Origin: Negadavirga shengliensis
GTDB taxonomy: Bacteria > Bacteroidota > Bacteroidia > Cytophagales > Cyclobacteriaceae
Reading direction: 5' to 3'
Length of the DNA: 64,000 bases
Assembly: GCF_042652345.1 (NCBI RefSeq)
Contig: NZ_JBHSJJ010000005.1
Coordinates: 310,001 to 374,000, forward strand
Within the stretch, counting starts at the first letter, position 1; the number at the start of each line of letters is the position of its first letter. Below the pieces are notes generated by a model that made no database searches, had not been told where the DNA came from, and saw nothing but the letters and a program-made list of their open reading frames with translations. Below are positions 44,790-53,720 of the stretch, in pieces. The translations under genes were made by a program, and so were the position numbers.

Positions 44790-47102
44790 TTAGAAATCCG
44801 TGCTTGTGGCGTCATAGTCAAATTCACCATAAATATCCCTTTCAAGATCATATCTTGAGCAGTCTATTTCTATACTCAAAGGTCTCTCCGGTCTTGGAAA
44901 GGGACCTTTTGTGATACCCAAAGAAGTGTCATCGTATACTTTTGCCATGAAATTTGACCAAACAGGACGGGCTGTCCTTGAGCCCTGCCCACTGATCCAA
45001 CTCCTGAAATGTATGGCACGGTCATCACCGCCTACCCACACGCCGCTTACAAGGTCCTTGGTCACTCCCATGTACCAGCCGTCTGAAGCGTTCTGTGTGG
45101 TGCCGGTTTTGCCCCCGATCTCATTGCCTTCATCTCTCAGGGCCCAGGGGATTCCCTGGCTGGTACCCCCCTCTTCCTCCGTGCCGCCACGGAGCATATA
45201 AAGCATAATATAGGCGTGTTCCTCACTCATGGCAGGCTTCTTTCTTGGCACGAATTGATGCAGTACATTGCCGTTTTTGTCCTCTATCCTGTCCAGATAC
45301 ATAGGGGTAATATGCTCGCCCTTGTTGGCAAAAGTGCCGAATGCGCCCACCATCTCCAGGATGGATACATCGCTTGTCCCCAATGCCAATGCGGGGACTT
45401 CATCAAGCTGGCTGCTGATGCCAAGCCGATGAGCGGTTTCTACCACCACTTTAGGACTTAATTTTTTCATCATATAAGCGGTGACAGAATTGACAGACTG
45501 CGCCATGGCCTTGCGGATGGTCATCCTCTCATGGGTGAATTTGTTATTGGAATTACTTGGTCTCCATGTAGGCTGATTGGGGATATTCACCTCTACAGGT
45601 TGGTCAATTACGGTGTAGCAAGGACCATAGCCGTTTTCAATGGCGGCGGCGTAGACAAATGGCTTGAAGGTGGAACCCGGCTGCCTTTTCCCTTGCTTCA
45701 CATGGTCATATTTAAAATGTTTGTGATTGATCCCCCCGACCCAGGCTTTGATGTGTCCTGTATGGGGATCCATGGAAACAAAGCCCGCCTGAAGGTATTT
45801 TTTATAATGCCTCATGGAATCCATGGTACTCATGAGCGTATCAATTTCCCCTTTTTCCCATGAAAACACCTTCATTCTTTTTTTCTCGTTCAGCTTGTGA
45901 TTGATGCTGTCCATGTTGTCACCATAGCGGTTGCGCAGGTTCCGGTAAGCTTCTGTCCTTTTCACTGCGGTTTCTATAAAGTTCGGTATAGGCCTGCCCC
46001 GATTATCAATCCATGGCTCCCTGTTCCCTACCTCTTTTTCGAATCTTTCCTGAAGACCGGGCATATGTTCGGCGACGGCTTCCTCTGCGTAACGCTGGAT
46101 ACGGCTGTCAATGGTCGTGAAGATTCTGAGTCCGTCACCAAAAAGGTCATAGTTGGTACCATCTGCCTTCAGGTTTTCACGGGTCCATTTCAGCAAATCC
46201 GCTTTTACCACTTCCCGAAAATAAGTGGCGAGCCCCTGATTGTGGTTTTCAACCTGATATTCCAGTTCTATGGGCAGCGATGATATGGAATCATATTCGG
46301 CGGCGGTAATAAAGTCATACTTCCGCATTTGACCCAGAACGGTATTCCTTCTCCTCATGGCATTATCCGGGTTGTATACCGGACTGTAATAGGATGGTGC
46401 CTTGAAAAGACCCACCAGGGTTGCAGACTCCTGTATCGTCAGTTCATTGGGCTCCTTGTTGAAAAAGGTCTTCGCCGCTGTCTTGATTCCATAGGCATTG
46501 CTTCCGAATTCCGAGGTATTCAGATACATGGTAAGGATCTCGTCTTTTGTATAAGACCTTTCCAGTCGTGCCGCCACGATCCATTCTTTTGTTTTGATGA
46601 TCAACATGCTGAGGCCGGGAACCCTGCTCAGGAGTCCCTGGGAAGCCTGGGTTCTGGTTTTAAAGAGGTTCTTCGCGGTCTGTTGACTCAGTGTACTGCC
46701 CCCACCCGCACTTTTCTGACCCAACAAAAGGGTTTTGAACAGTACCCTGGACAAACCTCTTGCATCAATCCCCGAATGTTCTTCAAACCTGATGTCCTCT
46801 GTAGCCAATAAAGCTTGGATGACGTTGGGAGACAATTCATTATATGTTACAGGACTTCTGTTTTCCCGGTAATATTTACCCAATTGCACGCCATCAGCCG
46901 AATATAGTTCCGAGGCCAGTTCACTTTCGGGGTTTTCAAGCGATTTGAATTCAGGGATCTCCCCAAACAGCCCCAGGAAATTAACACCGACAGCCAATAC
47001 AAAGATCACAAGTCCTACTATTCCTGCTATAAATACCAGCCATAAATACCTGATGATCTTATCATCGTTGAGCTGGTAACTCATTTTATTCTTTTTATTC
47101 AT
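44790..47102 (-). CDS. Penicillin-binding protein 1A (class A PBP)
   Basis: Bifunctional peptidoglycan glycosyltransferase and transpeptidase. A 770-aa protein with an N-terminal anchor (about residues 19-43), the GT51 domain (LLATEDIRFEEHSGID, GGGSTLSQQTAKNLF, KDEILTMYLNTSEFG), then the transpeptidase: QPGSTFKPFVYA (S-x-x-K nucleophile), SVNSVTAYM (S-x-N) and GGKTGTTQNASDGW (K-T-G). All catalytic residues look intact. The following small gap to uvrC (47 bases) holds nothing recognised. PorW/SprE-like gene precedes by 8 bases; the two are probably co-transcribed. Confidence 0.95.
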   Translation of the reverse strand: MNKKNKMSYQLNDDKIIRYLWLVFIAGIVGLVIFVLAVGVNFLGLFGEIPEFKSLENPESELASELYSADGVQLGKYYRENRSPVTYNELSPNVIQALLATEDIRFEEHSGIDARGLSRVLFKTLLLGQKSAGGGSTLSQQTAKNLFKTRTQASQGLLSRVPGLSMLIIKTKEWIVAARLERSYTKDEILTMYLNTSEFGSNAYGIKTAAKTFFNKEPNELTIQESATLVGLFKAPSYYSPVYNPDNAMRRRNTVLGQMRKYDFITAAEYDSISSLPIELEYQVENHNQGLATYFREVVKADLLKWTRENLKADGTNYDLFGDGLRIFTTIDSRIQRYAEEAVAEHMPGLQERFEKEVGNREPWIDNRGRPIPNFIETAVKRTEAYRNLRNRYGDNMDSINHKLNEKKRMKVFSWEKGEIDTLMSTMDSMRHYKKYLQAGFVSMDPHTGHIKAWVGGINHKHFKYDHVKQGKRQPGSTFKPFVYAAAIENGYGPCYTVIDQPVEVNIPNQPTWRPSNSNNKFTHERMTIRKAMAQSVNSVTAYMMKKLSPKVVVETAHRLGISSQLDEVPALALGTSDVSILEMVGAFGTFANKGEHITPMYLDRIEDKNGNVLHQFVPRKKPAMSEEHAYIMLYMLRGGTEEEGGTSQGIPWALRDEGNEIGGKTGTTQNASDGWYMGVTKDLVSGVWVGGDDRAIHFRSWISGQGSRTARPVWSNFMAKVYDDTSLGITKGPFPRPERPLSIEIDCSRYDLERDIYGEFDYDATSTDF

Positions 47103-47110
47103 TTTGATAC

Positions 47111-49777
47111 TTAATAAGAGACTTTGTAAAAAGCCCTGTATTCTTCTATGTCTTTTCTTTTATTGAGTTGCTGGAAATTCTCAATCGAGATTACAAAACT
47201 ACTCTTTTTTAACTCCTCAGTTAAATATTCTGTGTTAAAACTATTTAAAAACTCTTTCTGATAGCTGATGGATCTGTTGGCATTTGAAAACGGGCTTATA
47301 ATCAAAATGGTGGTTTCACGGGTAAGGGCAATGGTACCGGTTCTTAAACGGTCATTCGGGAATTTTTGTGTGTGGAAGTTCTCTAAATCTGCGGTAAGGT
47401 TCTTTGCCTCCGAAGCCACGTCGGGACTCAACGTCAATATAAAGATGTGGGTTTGGTTTTTGTTGTCCCTATAAGGAGACTGATCTCCCTGATCACTTTC
47501 GGATTCCTTGTTTCCTTTTTCATCCAAGCCATTTTCTTCCTGAGAAGATTCACTTGTTGCAAGCTGACCCGGTTGATCTGCATCAGGGTCCCCCTTGACT
47601 ACTGCCTGGAGCATTTTTGTGGCAAGCTCCGACAGATCTTTGTTTGAGGCATTGTTTACGTAAGTTTCCAGCCTTTCTCTGTATAAATCCAGGTGTTCGG
47701 TCTTTCCGGTGATTATGATGTCCAATAGAAGTAACCTTTCAGCATTTTTTGAAAGTGGATAGGCATCCAGCGAGGTCCTTATGATGGATCTAGCTTGGGC
47801 ATATTCCCCGTTTTTAAACAATTCATAAGCCTCTTTATAGTTTTGGGCAGATTCAAAATTGGCCTGAGACCCTGAAACTTCCTCGGGATTATTGATTGAT
47901 TTGGTGTATTGGGATTCGGGATATTCGGTATTGAGGAGATTGTCAAACCGCTTAAAATCCCCTCCCAGGTCTTTGTGGGCGAGATATAGGGTATAATATG
48001 CTTCGGGCTTTTTAGGTGAATGGGGATAGTTTTCTACCAGTTTTTCCAGGTATTTTATCGCTTCTTTCGGTTCTTTGAGATCGAAATAAAGAAGCTTGCC
48101 AAGATTAAAATAGGCGCCTTCCATTTCATCCATCATGAGGTCAATGCTTTCTTGGTCTTTGGGTATATGGCTCAGGAGGGTTGCTTTATCAGGAAGTTGT
48201 GAGGCCAAAGGTTGTTGGTCTTCAGCATCTTCCCCTGCAGTGGTTTCCAAAGCTTCATCCGGATCCCCTGAATCCGTCGCTTCAAGAGAATCATTTGACG
48301 ACCGATCCTGAAAGCTCCGGTTACTTCTTCTCCAGTTGTCGGTAAGAGAGCGGTTACCCCACACTCTGGTAAATTCCAAAGCGCCTCTTTGCATCGCCAC
48401 GGCGTTGTCCCAATAAAAAGACGAGCCTGAACCTCTTCCCCCAAATGCCAGCAGATTGTCAAAGATGCCAGCCGACTTTTTGGCATTGGCCAGTTCTGCT
48501 TCTTTGATCAAACGGTCTTCTTCACTTTTGAGAAATTTTTCCACAAAGACCTCTTGCTCTTCAGGACTGAGTTGGCTCAACCGGATAAGACTATCGTTTT
48601 TCTGAAGGAGTTCATAGTTGTCCGCGTATTGATCAAATATTTCTTTCTGCATCGCCAAAGCCGCGTAATTCCTGTCGGTTTCCCTGAAATTCTGAAGGGC
48701 ACTGTCCAGGTAATATTTGGTGGTGAGGTAGTCGTTTTTTTTATTGAGGAATATTTCCGCCAATTCCTGATAGATATACCCTTTTTGTCTCTGATTTTCA
48801 TTCGGTTCTTTGGCTGCCAAAGTCAGTAACCTGATACCTTCCTCAGTCTCTCCCTGATTGAGTTCAAACTTTGCTTTTTCATAAAGCACTACATCCCTGA
48901 ATTCTATGTTTTTCCGGTCCTTATATAAGTCGTCATAATAGGTCCTCACCCTTTTAAGGTCCTTGCTTTTCTCAAGTTCAGCCACCTGTTGGGAATACAG
49001 TTGGGCAAAGAAAGTCCTTTCGTAATTAGGGCTCCCATTCAGTGATTTTTGATAGTATTCATAGGCAAAGGCATCAAGTCCCGCTTTTTGGTAGAGTTGC
49101 CCCATGATGAAATTAAGACGGGAACTTTCTTTTTTATTGTCGGTAAATTCCAAGGCTTTATAAAGAGACGGTACGATCATGTCCTGTTCCCCCCTCGTCT
49201 CGTAATAGTAGGCGAGGGTCTTATAAAGATATTGCTTGTTTTCTTTGCTTATACGGGTTTCTTTAGACAGATAGTCAATGACATAAGCAGCATCGTCAAA
49301 TTTTTTCAGATCTATGAATGACCTGAGGAGTTGGATTAAGGCAAGATGCCGGACGTCATCCTGTTTGGCATTCACATTGAGGTACTTAAAAGTATTTTGT
49401 GCCTCATCAAATTCACCTTTATAATAATCGATCTTTCCGACAAGAAAATAAGAGGGATTTACCCATTTGCTGATTCTGTGCCAGTCGATGGCTTTGGAGG
49501 CCATTTCTCTTGCTTCATTCAGAAGATCTTCCTGGGATTCTACGATGGCACTGTCTATGGGAAAAAAAACCGGTAAAACCTGTGAGAAGTCCTCTCTGTA
49601 TGCGTTCTCCACCTCGTCTTCAAACGCTGATATTTTTTCCTTGGCAAAATAATAGGCGTTGAACCGGGCCGTTGTATTATGATAGAGCCGGTTAGTAAAG
49701 GTGTTTTTTTGGGAGGAGCAGGAAAACACCAGGCTTGTACCCAAAAGGGCAACCGCAAACAAGAGTATTTTGTTCAA
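47111..49777 (-). CDS. PorW/SprE-like TPR lipoprotein of the type IX secretion system
   Basis: A lipoprotein of about 888 aa from TTG 49777 (then AACAAAATA), which gives a compact signal peptide with lipobox LVFSC; the longer frame to 49888 adds a non-signal leader overlapping the divergent gene's upstream region. Residues about 30-400 and 560-760 hold TPR-like helical pairs (DWHRISKWVNPSYFLVGK, YYKGEFDEAQNTFKYL, YLEKLVENYPHSPKKPEAYY); a Ser/Asp/Glu-rich low-complexity linker and a C-terminal alpha/beta part follow. This is the SprE/PorW pattern: PorW connects the motor to the outer-membrane complex. Ends 8 bases before PBP1A. Confidence 0.82.
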   Translation of the reverse strand: MNKILLFAVALLGTSLVFSCSSQKNTFTNRLYHNTTARFNAYYFAKEKISAFEDEVENAYREDFSQVLPVFFPIDSAIVESQEDLLNEAREMASKAIDWHRISKWVNPSYFLVGKIDYYKGEFDEAQNTFKYLNVNAKQDDVRHLALIQLLRSFIDLKKFDDAAYVIDYLSKETRISKENKQYLYKTLAYYYETRGEQDMIVPSLYKALEFTDNKKESSRLNFIMGQLYQKAGLDAFAYEYYQKSLNGSPNYERTFFAQLYSQQVAELEKSKDLKRVRTYYDDLYKDRKNIEFRDVVLYEKAKFELNQGETEEGIRLLTLAAKEPNENQRQKGYIYQELAEIFLNKKNDYLTTKYYLDSALQNFRETDRNYAALAMQKEIFDQYADNYELLQKNDSLIRLSQLSPEEQEVFVEKFLKSEEDRLIKEAELANAKKSAGIFDNLLAFGGRGSGSSFYWDNAVAMQRGALEFTRVWGNRSLTDNWRRSNRSFQDRSSNDSLEATDSGDPDEALETTAGEDAEDQQPLASQLPDKATLLSHIPKDQESIDLMMDEMEGAYFNLGKLLYFDLKEPKEAIKYLEKLVENYPHSPKKPEAYYTLYLAHKDLGGDFKRFDNLLNTEYPESQYTKSINNPEEVSGSQANFESAQNYKEAYELFKNGEYAQARSIIRTSLDAYPLSKNAERLLLLDIIITGKTEHLDLYRERLETYVNNASNKDLSELATKMLQAVVKGDPDADQPGQLATSESSQEENGLDEKGNKESESDQGDQSPYRDNKNQTHIFILTLSPDVASEAKNLTADLENFHTQKFPNDRLRTGTIALTRETTILIISPFSNANRSISYQKEFLNSFNTEYLTEELKKSSFVISIENFQQLNKRKDIEEYRAFYKVSY

Positions 49778-49849
49778 TTTATTATGATTTGAAATCTCTG
49801 CCAAATTAGCTCTTTTGAAATAAAAACTTAAATGCTGGCATTTAAATTC

Positions 49850-49857
49850 TATTTTTG
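49850..49857 (+). promoter_or_regulatory. Bacteroidota -7 promoter box (TATTTTTG)
   Basis: Perfect TAnnTTTG match, 30 bases upstream of the TTG start of the M23 peptidase gene; a clear -33 TTTG is not seen at the expected spacing. Probably the promoter of the M23-bactofilin unit, lying opposite the start of the PorW-like gene. Confidence 0.45.
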
Positions 49858-49887
49858 TAGAACATAACTTAACTAAACAAAGATCCA

Positions 49888-50763
49888 TTGCGCATAAAAC
49901 AAAAACTGAATGACTGGATAGAAACCAAATTCCTTATAGTAATAAGGAGAGAGGAAGACTTTTCCGTCATCACTTCATTTAATATTACGAAAATCAAGGT
50001 AGGTTTATTGTTGCTTCTGCTGATCATGGTCTGTTTTGGTGTTTCTTTGTTTCTGTCAAAGACCCTCTTGGCCCGATGGTTTGACCCCAGTTATATTGAA
50101 TCTGAAAATACGGCAAAAATATATGCTTTATCTGAATCGATAGACTCACTTATTCTGGAAGTTCAGGCCAAAGACAGGTATGTGAAAAACATCCAGAAGG
50201 TGATTTCCGGAGACGAGCAGGAAGATTTCCGGGAAGAAGGGGGGAAGATTGAGGATGGCAGACTTGAGGCCACCCGCGGTGAAATCGACCTGTACCGATC
50301 CAGTGATGCCACCAAGAGCATCATCAGTGAATTTGAGTCGCTGCCTTTGGATGAAGGCAGTTTTGCCGGAATAAGCAGCGGGTCTTTTTCTGATAATTAT
50401 TTCTTTCCACCCGTAAAGGGGGTGGTGGTGAGCGGTTTTACGCCTTCTAAAAACCACTTTGGGATAGATGTGGTCGCCGCTGAGAACGAACCGGTAAAGG
50501 CAATAGCTGATGGCACCATTATTTTTGCCTCATGGACATTGGAAACCGGTTATGTAGCCGGTGTGCAGCATTCCAATGAATTGATTTCAATTTACAAACA
50601 TAATTCTGTAATATTGAAATCTGTTGGTGATCCGGTAAGGGGCGGTGAAATTGTGGCCATCATCGGGAATACCGGGGAACAAACCACAGGCCAACACCTT
50701 CACTTGGAAATATGGTACAAAGGAAACCCCCTTGACCCCCAGGAGTTCATTACGTTTGATTGA
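49888..50763 (+). CDS. M23 family metallopeptidase (LytM-type, membrane-anchored)
   Basis: A 291-aa protein starting at TTG 49888 (MRIKQKLNDW), with one membrane segment at about residues 35-55 (GLLLLLLIMVCFGVSLF), a periplasmic linker and the LytM domain at about 175-290. Zinc-site motifs: NHFGIDVVA (His and Asp) and GQHLHLEIW (His-x-His); the catalytic core is complete. Such enzymes cut peptide cross-links in peptidoglycan. The bactofilin gene begins one base after the stop, and bactofilin-M23 pairs control cell shape or wall sites in other bacteria. Start inferred; no ATG at this end. Confidence 0.9.
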   Translation: MRIKQKLNDWIETKFLIVIRREEDFSVITSFNITKIKVGLLLLLLIMVCFGVSLFLSKTLLARWFDPSYIESENTAKIYALSESIDSLILEVQAKDRYVKNIQKVISGDEQEDFREEGGKIEDGRLEATRGEIDLYRSSDATKSIISEFESLPLDEGSFAGISSGSFSDNYFFPPVKGVVVSGFTPSKNHFGIDVVAAENEPVKAIADGTIIFASWTLETGYVAGVQHSNELISIYKHNSVILKSVGDPVRGGEIVAIIGNTGEQTTGQHLHLEIWYKGNPLDPQEFITFD

Positions 50764-50764
50764 T

Positions 50765-51199
50765 ATGGTAAAAAAAAATACGGAAGACAGGAAAAACCAA
50801 AATGAAATAGTTACCTCAAGTAATCTTGTCGCGACTGGAACGGTCATTGTCGGAAATATAGCAACCCATGGCAATATCCGGGTGGAAGGTACCGTGGAGG
50901 GCAGTCTGGAATCCCAGCAAAAAATCATCATTGGGGAGTCAGCAAAGGTTAACGGGGACGTCAAAGCGGCAGATGTGGAAATCGCCGGTAGAGTAGATGG
51001 GGAAATCAGATGTTCGGAATTGTTATTTCTCAAAAAAACGGCTTTAATCTTGGGGGATATTTACACCAAAAAACTGATTATAGAAAACGGCGCCGAATTC
51101 AACGGCCAATGTAAAATGGGAAAATCCCAGGAAGATCACCTAAAAGTGGACAGGGTCCAGGATGGCAGTGAGAAAAGACAAGTCTCCTCAGGCCGATAG
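50765..51199 (+). CDS. Bactofilin family protein
   Basis: Cytoskeletal beta-helix polymer protein, 144 aa from ATG 50765. The core of rungs spans about residues 20-120: SSNLVATGTVIVGNIATHGN, RVEGTVEGSLES, KVNGDVKAADVEIAGRVDGE, and ends with a polar tail. Bactofilins scaffold wall enzymes; the partner is likely the M23 peptidase encoded directly upstream (1-base gap). The 3' end overlaps the atpZ-like gene by 38 bases, which ties shape and ATP synthase transcription together. Confidence 0.9.
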   Translation: MVKKNTEDRKNQNEIVTSSNLVATGTVIVGNIATHGNIRVEGTVEGSLESQQKIIIGESAKVNGDVKAADVEIAGRVDGEIRCSELLFLKKTALILGDIYTKKLIIENGAEFNGQCKMGKSQEDHLKVDRVQDGSEKRQVSSGR

Positions 51200-51401
51200 A
51201 CCCGTATATGTGAAATATTTCGGGTTGGCCTTTCAGATGTCCATCATTATTGGGCTGGGCACTTATTTTGGTTATGTCCTGCACCAGAAGAGCCAAATGA
51301 ATTTCCCTTTGTGGTTACTGTTGTTCTGTTTTCTTTCCATCCTTATTGCGTTTTATCAATTATACCGGTCCATCCAGTCAGATGCCGACAAAGAAAAATA
51401 A
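51162..51401 (+). CDS. AtpZ/AtpI family protein
   Basis: A 79-aa protein with two membrane segments (about residues 18-38 and 48-67) and short charged ends. FGLAFQMSIIIGLGTYFGYVL with Gly-rich helix is typical of the AtpZ/AtpI group that accompanies F-type ATP synthase genes and helps c-ring assembly or Mg uptake. The gene starts inside bactofilin (38-base overlap) and precedes the atpI-like gene by 16 bases. Confidence 0.78.
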   Translation: MAVRKDKSPQADRPVYVKYFGLAFQMSIIIGLGTYFGYVLHQKSQMNFPLWLLLFCFLSILIAFYQLYRSIQSDADKEK

Positions 51402-51417
51402 ATGTCCCGATAATTAA

Positions 51418-51804
51418 ATGCCCCTTCTCAAATCCTCCCTTTTCCGCCTGCTTACTTTGACTGTGGCGTTGGCTTTTATAACGCTAATGGCTGAGATATT
51501 TTTTCCGGGTAAATGGATCCATGACAAAATCTGGCACATCATCCTTTTTTTTGCCGTACTTACCGCCCTTACAGCCGTGGTCTCTGAAAAACTCATGAAG
51601 AGAGAAGAATTTAATTCCGTATCCGTCATTTTGGCGACCGTTGTTTTCCGACTACTGTGCAGTATTGGCTTCGTTTTTTTGATTTTATGGCAGGAGGATG
51701 AAAATATACTTTGGTTTGTGGTTGATTTCTTTATGATTTATTTGTTGTACTTATTGTTTGATATGTACGGCTTAATAACTAATTTGCGCCTTCATTCGAA
51801 ATAG
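51418..51804 (+). CDS. AtpI-like membrane protein of the ATP synthase operon
   Basis: A 128-aa protein with four hydrophobic segments (about residues 9-28, 39-56, 72-90 and 99-120). I do not see a strong family motif, but its place between the AtpZ-like gene and atpB, and its size and topology, match the small AtpI-type protein of Bacteroidota ATP synthase operons. Role: likely c-ring assembly, inferred. Confidence 0.65.
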   Translation: MPLLKSSLFRLLTLTVALAFITLMAEIFFPGKWIHDKIWHIILFFAVLTALTAVVSEKLMKREEFNSVSVILATVVFRLLCSIGFVFLILWQEDENILWFVVDFFMIYLLYLLFDMYGLITNLRLHSK

Positions 51805-51822
51805 GCAATAAAAAATATTTTG

Positions 51823-52845
51823 ATGGTCCGCAAATTCTTAAGGTTAACTATCTTATTGTCAGTGGTTTTGCTGACTTTTTCGTCCGCAGTATATGCTGCC
51901 ACCGGAGATGATGAAGACAAGACAGGTTTCATCATGCACCACGTGAAAGATTCCCACGCCTGGCATTTTGCCACTATAGGACACACGCATATTACCCTTC
52001 ACCTGCCGGTGATTATTTACTCACCCGATAGAGGTTTTGAAGTATATTCTTCCTCCTCATTTGTGGATCCGGATACCCATCTATTTGGAAAAGAGCATAA
52101 CGGCTATTATATAGACGATCATGATAAGATCAGGCCTGTAGATGAAAGCAGATCGATTGTGGATCTCTCCATTACCAAAAATGTGGCCATGCTTTTTTTG
52201 GTTTTGGCCGTGATGCTTTACCTGATGCTTTCCGCATCCAAACATTACCGCAGACATCCCAATGCTGCGCCGAAAGGAATAGCCTCATTTATAGAACCCA
52301 TCATCATCTTTGTCAGGGATGAGATTGCATTGCCTAATATCGGGCCGAAATACAAAAAGTTTACACCCTACTTATTGACGCTGTTCTTCTTTATCTGGAT
52401 CGGTAACCTGCTGGGCTTGCTGCCCGGTGCAGCCAATCTTACGGGAAATATAGCGGTTACGGTTACATTGGCCATGTTTACTTTCTTTGTTACCAATTTT
52501 AATGGCAACAAAGCCTATTGGAAGCACGTGGTGGCTACTCCGGGCGTGCCACTGCCGTTGTTATTTATCATCGTGCCCGTTGAAATCATCGGTTTGTTTA
52601 CGAAGCCATTTGCCTTGACGGTCCGTCTCTTTGTGGCCATCACGGCGGGTCACATCGTCATCCTGAGCTTCATTGGATTGATATTTGTATTTGAATCCTA
52701 TGCGGTAGGTTTGGCGAGTACCTTGATGGTGGTTTTCATCAACCTGATCGAATTGTTGGTTGCCACTATCCAGGCATATGTGTTTACCCTGTTCTCGGCG
52801 ATGTATATCGGAGCGGCCGTCGCTGACCATGGGCATGATCATTAA
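51823..52845 (+). CDS. atpB: F0F1 ATP synthase subunit a (AtpB)
   Basis: Membrane stator half of the proton channel, 340 aa from ATG 51823. An N-terminal signal-like segment and a long charged His/Asp-rich region (about residues 25-110) precede the membrane bundle (NVAMLFLVLAVMLYLML, FTPYLLTLFFFIWIGNLLGLL, and two C-terminal helices). The essential Arg is in ALTVRLFVAITAGH. The extended N-terminus is usual in Bacteroidota. Followed after 41 bases by atpE. Confidence 0.95.
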   Translation: MVRKFLRLTILLSVVLLTFSSAVYAATGDDEDKTGFIMHHVKDSHAWHFATIGHTHITLHLPVIIYSPDRGFEVYSSSSFVDPDTHLFGKEHNGYYIDDHDKIRPVDESRSIVDLSITKNVAMLFLVLAVMLYLMLSASKHYRRHPNAAPKGIASFIEPIIIFVRDEIALPNIGPKYKKFTPYLLTLFFFIWIGNLLGLLPGAANLTGNIAVTVTLAMFTFFVTNFNGNKAYWKHVVATPGVPLPLLFIIVPVEIIGLFTKPFALTVRLFVAITAGHIVILSFIGLIFVFESYAVGLASTLMVVFINLIELLVATIQAYVFTLFSAMYIGAAVADHGHDH

Positions 52846-52886
52846 TCAAGCATTTCTTTGTTCAATTTTATAAATAAATCACGAGT

Positions 52887-53144
52887 ATGTTAACTTCATT
52901 ATTATTGACTGCCGGTTTTGCACTTATGGGTGCTGGTATCGGTGCCGGAATTGTCGCGATAGGCGCAGGTCTGGGTATTGGCCGTATCGGTGGACAAGCT
53001 ATGGAAGGCATTGCCCGTCAACCGGAAGCAGCTGGAAAAATCCAAACTGCCATGTTGATCATTGCCGCTCTTATTGAAGTGGTTTCTCTGTTCGCAGTGG
53101 TTGTCTGTTTGCTGATCGCTCTGAACGATAACTTAACTTTCTAA
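52887..53144 (+). CDS. atpE: F0F1 ATP synthase subunit c (AtpE)
   Basis: Proteolipid of the rotor ring, 85 aa with two helices. The Gly-rich TM1 (GAGIGAGIVAIGAGLGIG), loop ARQPEAAGK and TM2 with the ion-binding Glu64 (AALIEVVSLFAV) are complete. TM1 lacks the Gln and TM2 the following Ser/Thr of sodium-type rings, so it is inferred to be proton-driven. A hairpin follows the stop. Confidence 0.95.
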   Translation: MLTSLLLTAGFALMGAGIGAGIVAIGAGLGIGRIGGQAMEGIARQPEAAGKIQTAMLIIAALIEVVSLFAVVVCLLIALNDNLTF

Positions 53145-53179
53145 AAAACGGGACTGGCATTAGGCCAGTCCTTGTTTTT
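53144..53179 (+). terminator. Hairpin between atpE and atpF (possible attenuator)
   Basis: GGACTGGC (53151-53158), loop ATTAG, GCCAGTCC (53164-53171) with further pairing to AAAAAC on the left and TTGTTTTT on the right. It resembles a rho-independent terminator in the middle of the operon, 7 bases after the atpE stop and 48 bases before atpF. Confidence 0.6.
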
Positions 53180-53219
53180 GCAGGTTGAACAATAACGGAA
53201 TAAATAATACAATAATATC

Positions 53220-53714
53220 ATGGATCTGATTAGTCCCGATTTAGGTTTGATTATCTGGCAATTCATTGGATTTGCCATCCTGTTTATTTTATTGGCAAAA
53301 TATGCCTGGAAGCCTATTCTTTCTGCTTTGGAAGAAAGGGAGGGGACCATTGAGGCATCCCTGTCAGAAGCTGAAAAGGCAAGAATGGAAATGTCCAACC
53401 TCGTGGCCGAAAACGAGAAACTTCTTCAGGAAGCCCGGGTGGAAAGAGATGAAATCCTTAAATCTGCCCATGATTATGCTTCCAAAATAATGGAAGAGGC
53501 TAAAGGAGAGGCTTCAAAAGCAGGAGCGAAAATGATTGAAGAGGCTAAGGCGGTTATAGAAACAGAAAAGCAGGCTGCACTGGCGGATGTAAGAATCCAG
53601 GTAGCGGAGCTTTCTTTGCAGATTGCCGAGAAACTTCTTCGGCAAAACCTTTCTGATGATGCTTCCCAGAAAGAACTGGTGGAGAAATTCGTGAAGGAAA
53701 TCAAATTAAATTAA
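53220..53714 (+). CDS. atpF: F0F1 ATP synthase subunit b (AtpF)
   Basis: Peripheral stalk subunit, 164 aa. One N-terminal membrane helix (IIWQFIGFAILFILLAKYAW, about residues 10-30) then a long charged coiled coil: LEEREGTIEASLSEAEKAR, KIMEEAKGEASKAGAKM, and EKLLRQNLSDDASQKEL at the C-terminus. Normal length. Six bases before atpH. Confidence 0.94.
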   Translation: MDLISPDLGLIIWQFIGFAILFILLAKYAWKPILSALEEREGTIEASLSEAEKARMEMSNLVAENEKLLQEARVERDEILKSAHDYASKIMEEAKGEASKAGAKMIEEAKAVIETEKQAALADVRIQVAELSLQIAEKLLRQNLSDDASQKELVEKFVKEIKLN

Positions 53715-53720
53715 AGATCC

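Noticed and set aside
48172..48486. Open frame inside the PorW/SprE-like gene and many others like it
   Set aside because: Shadow of a strong coding gene in another frame; no independent motif or start context.
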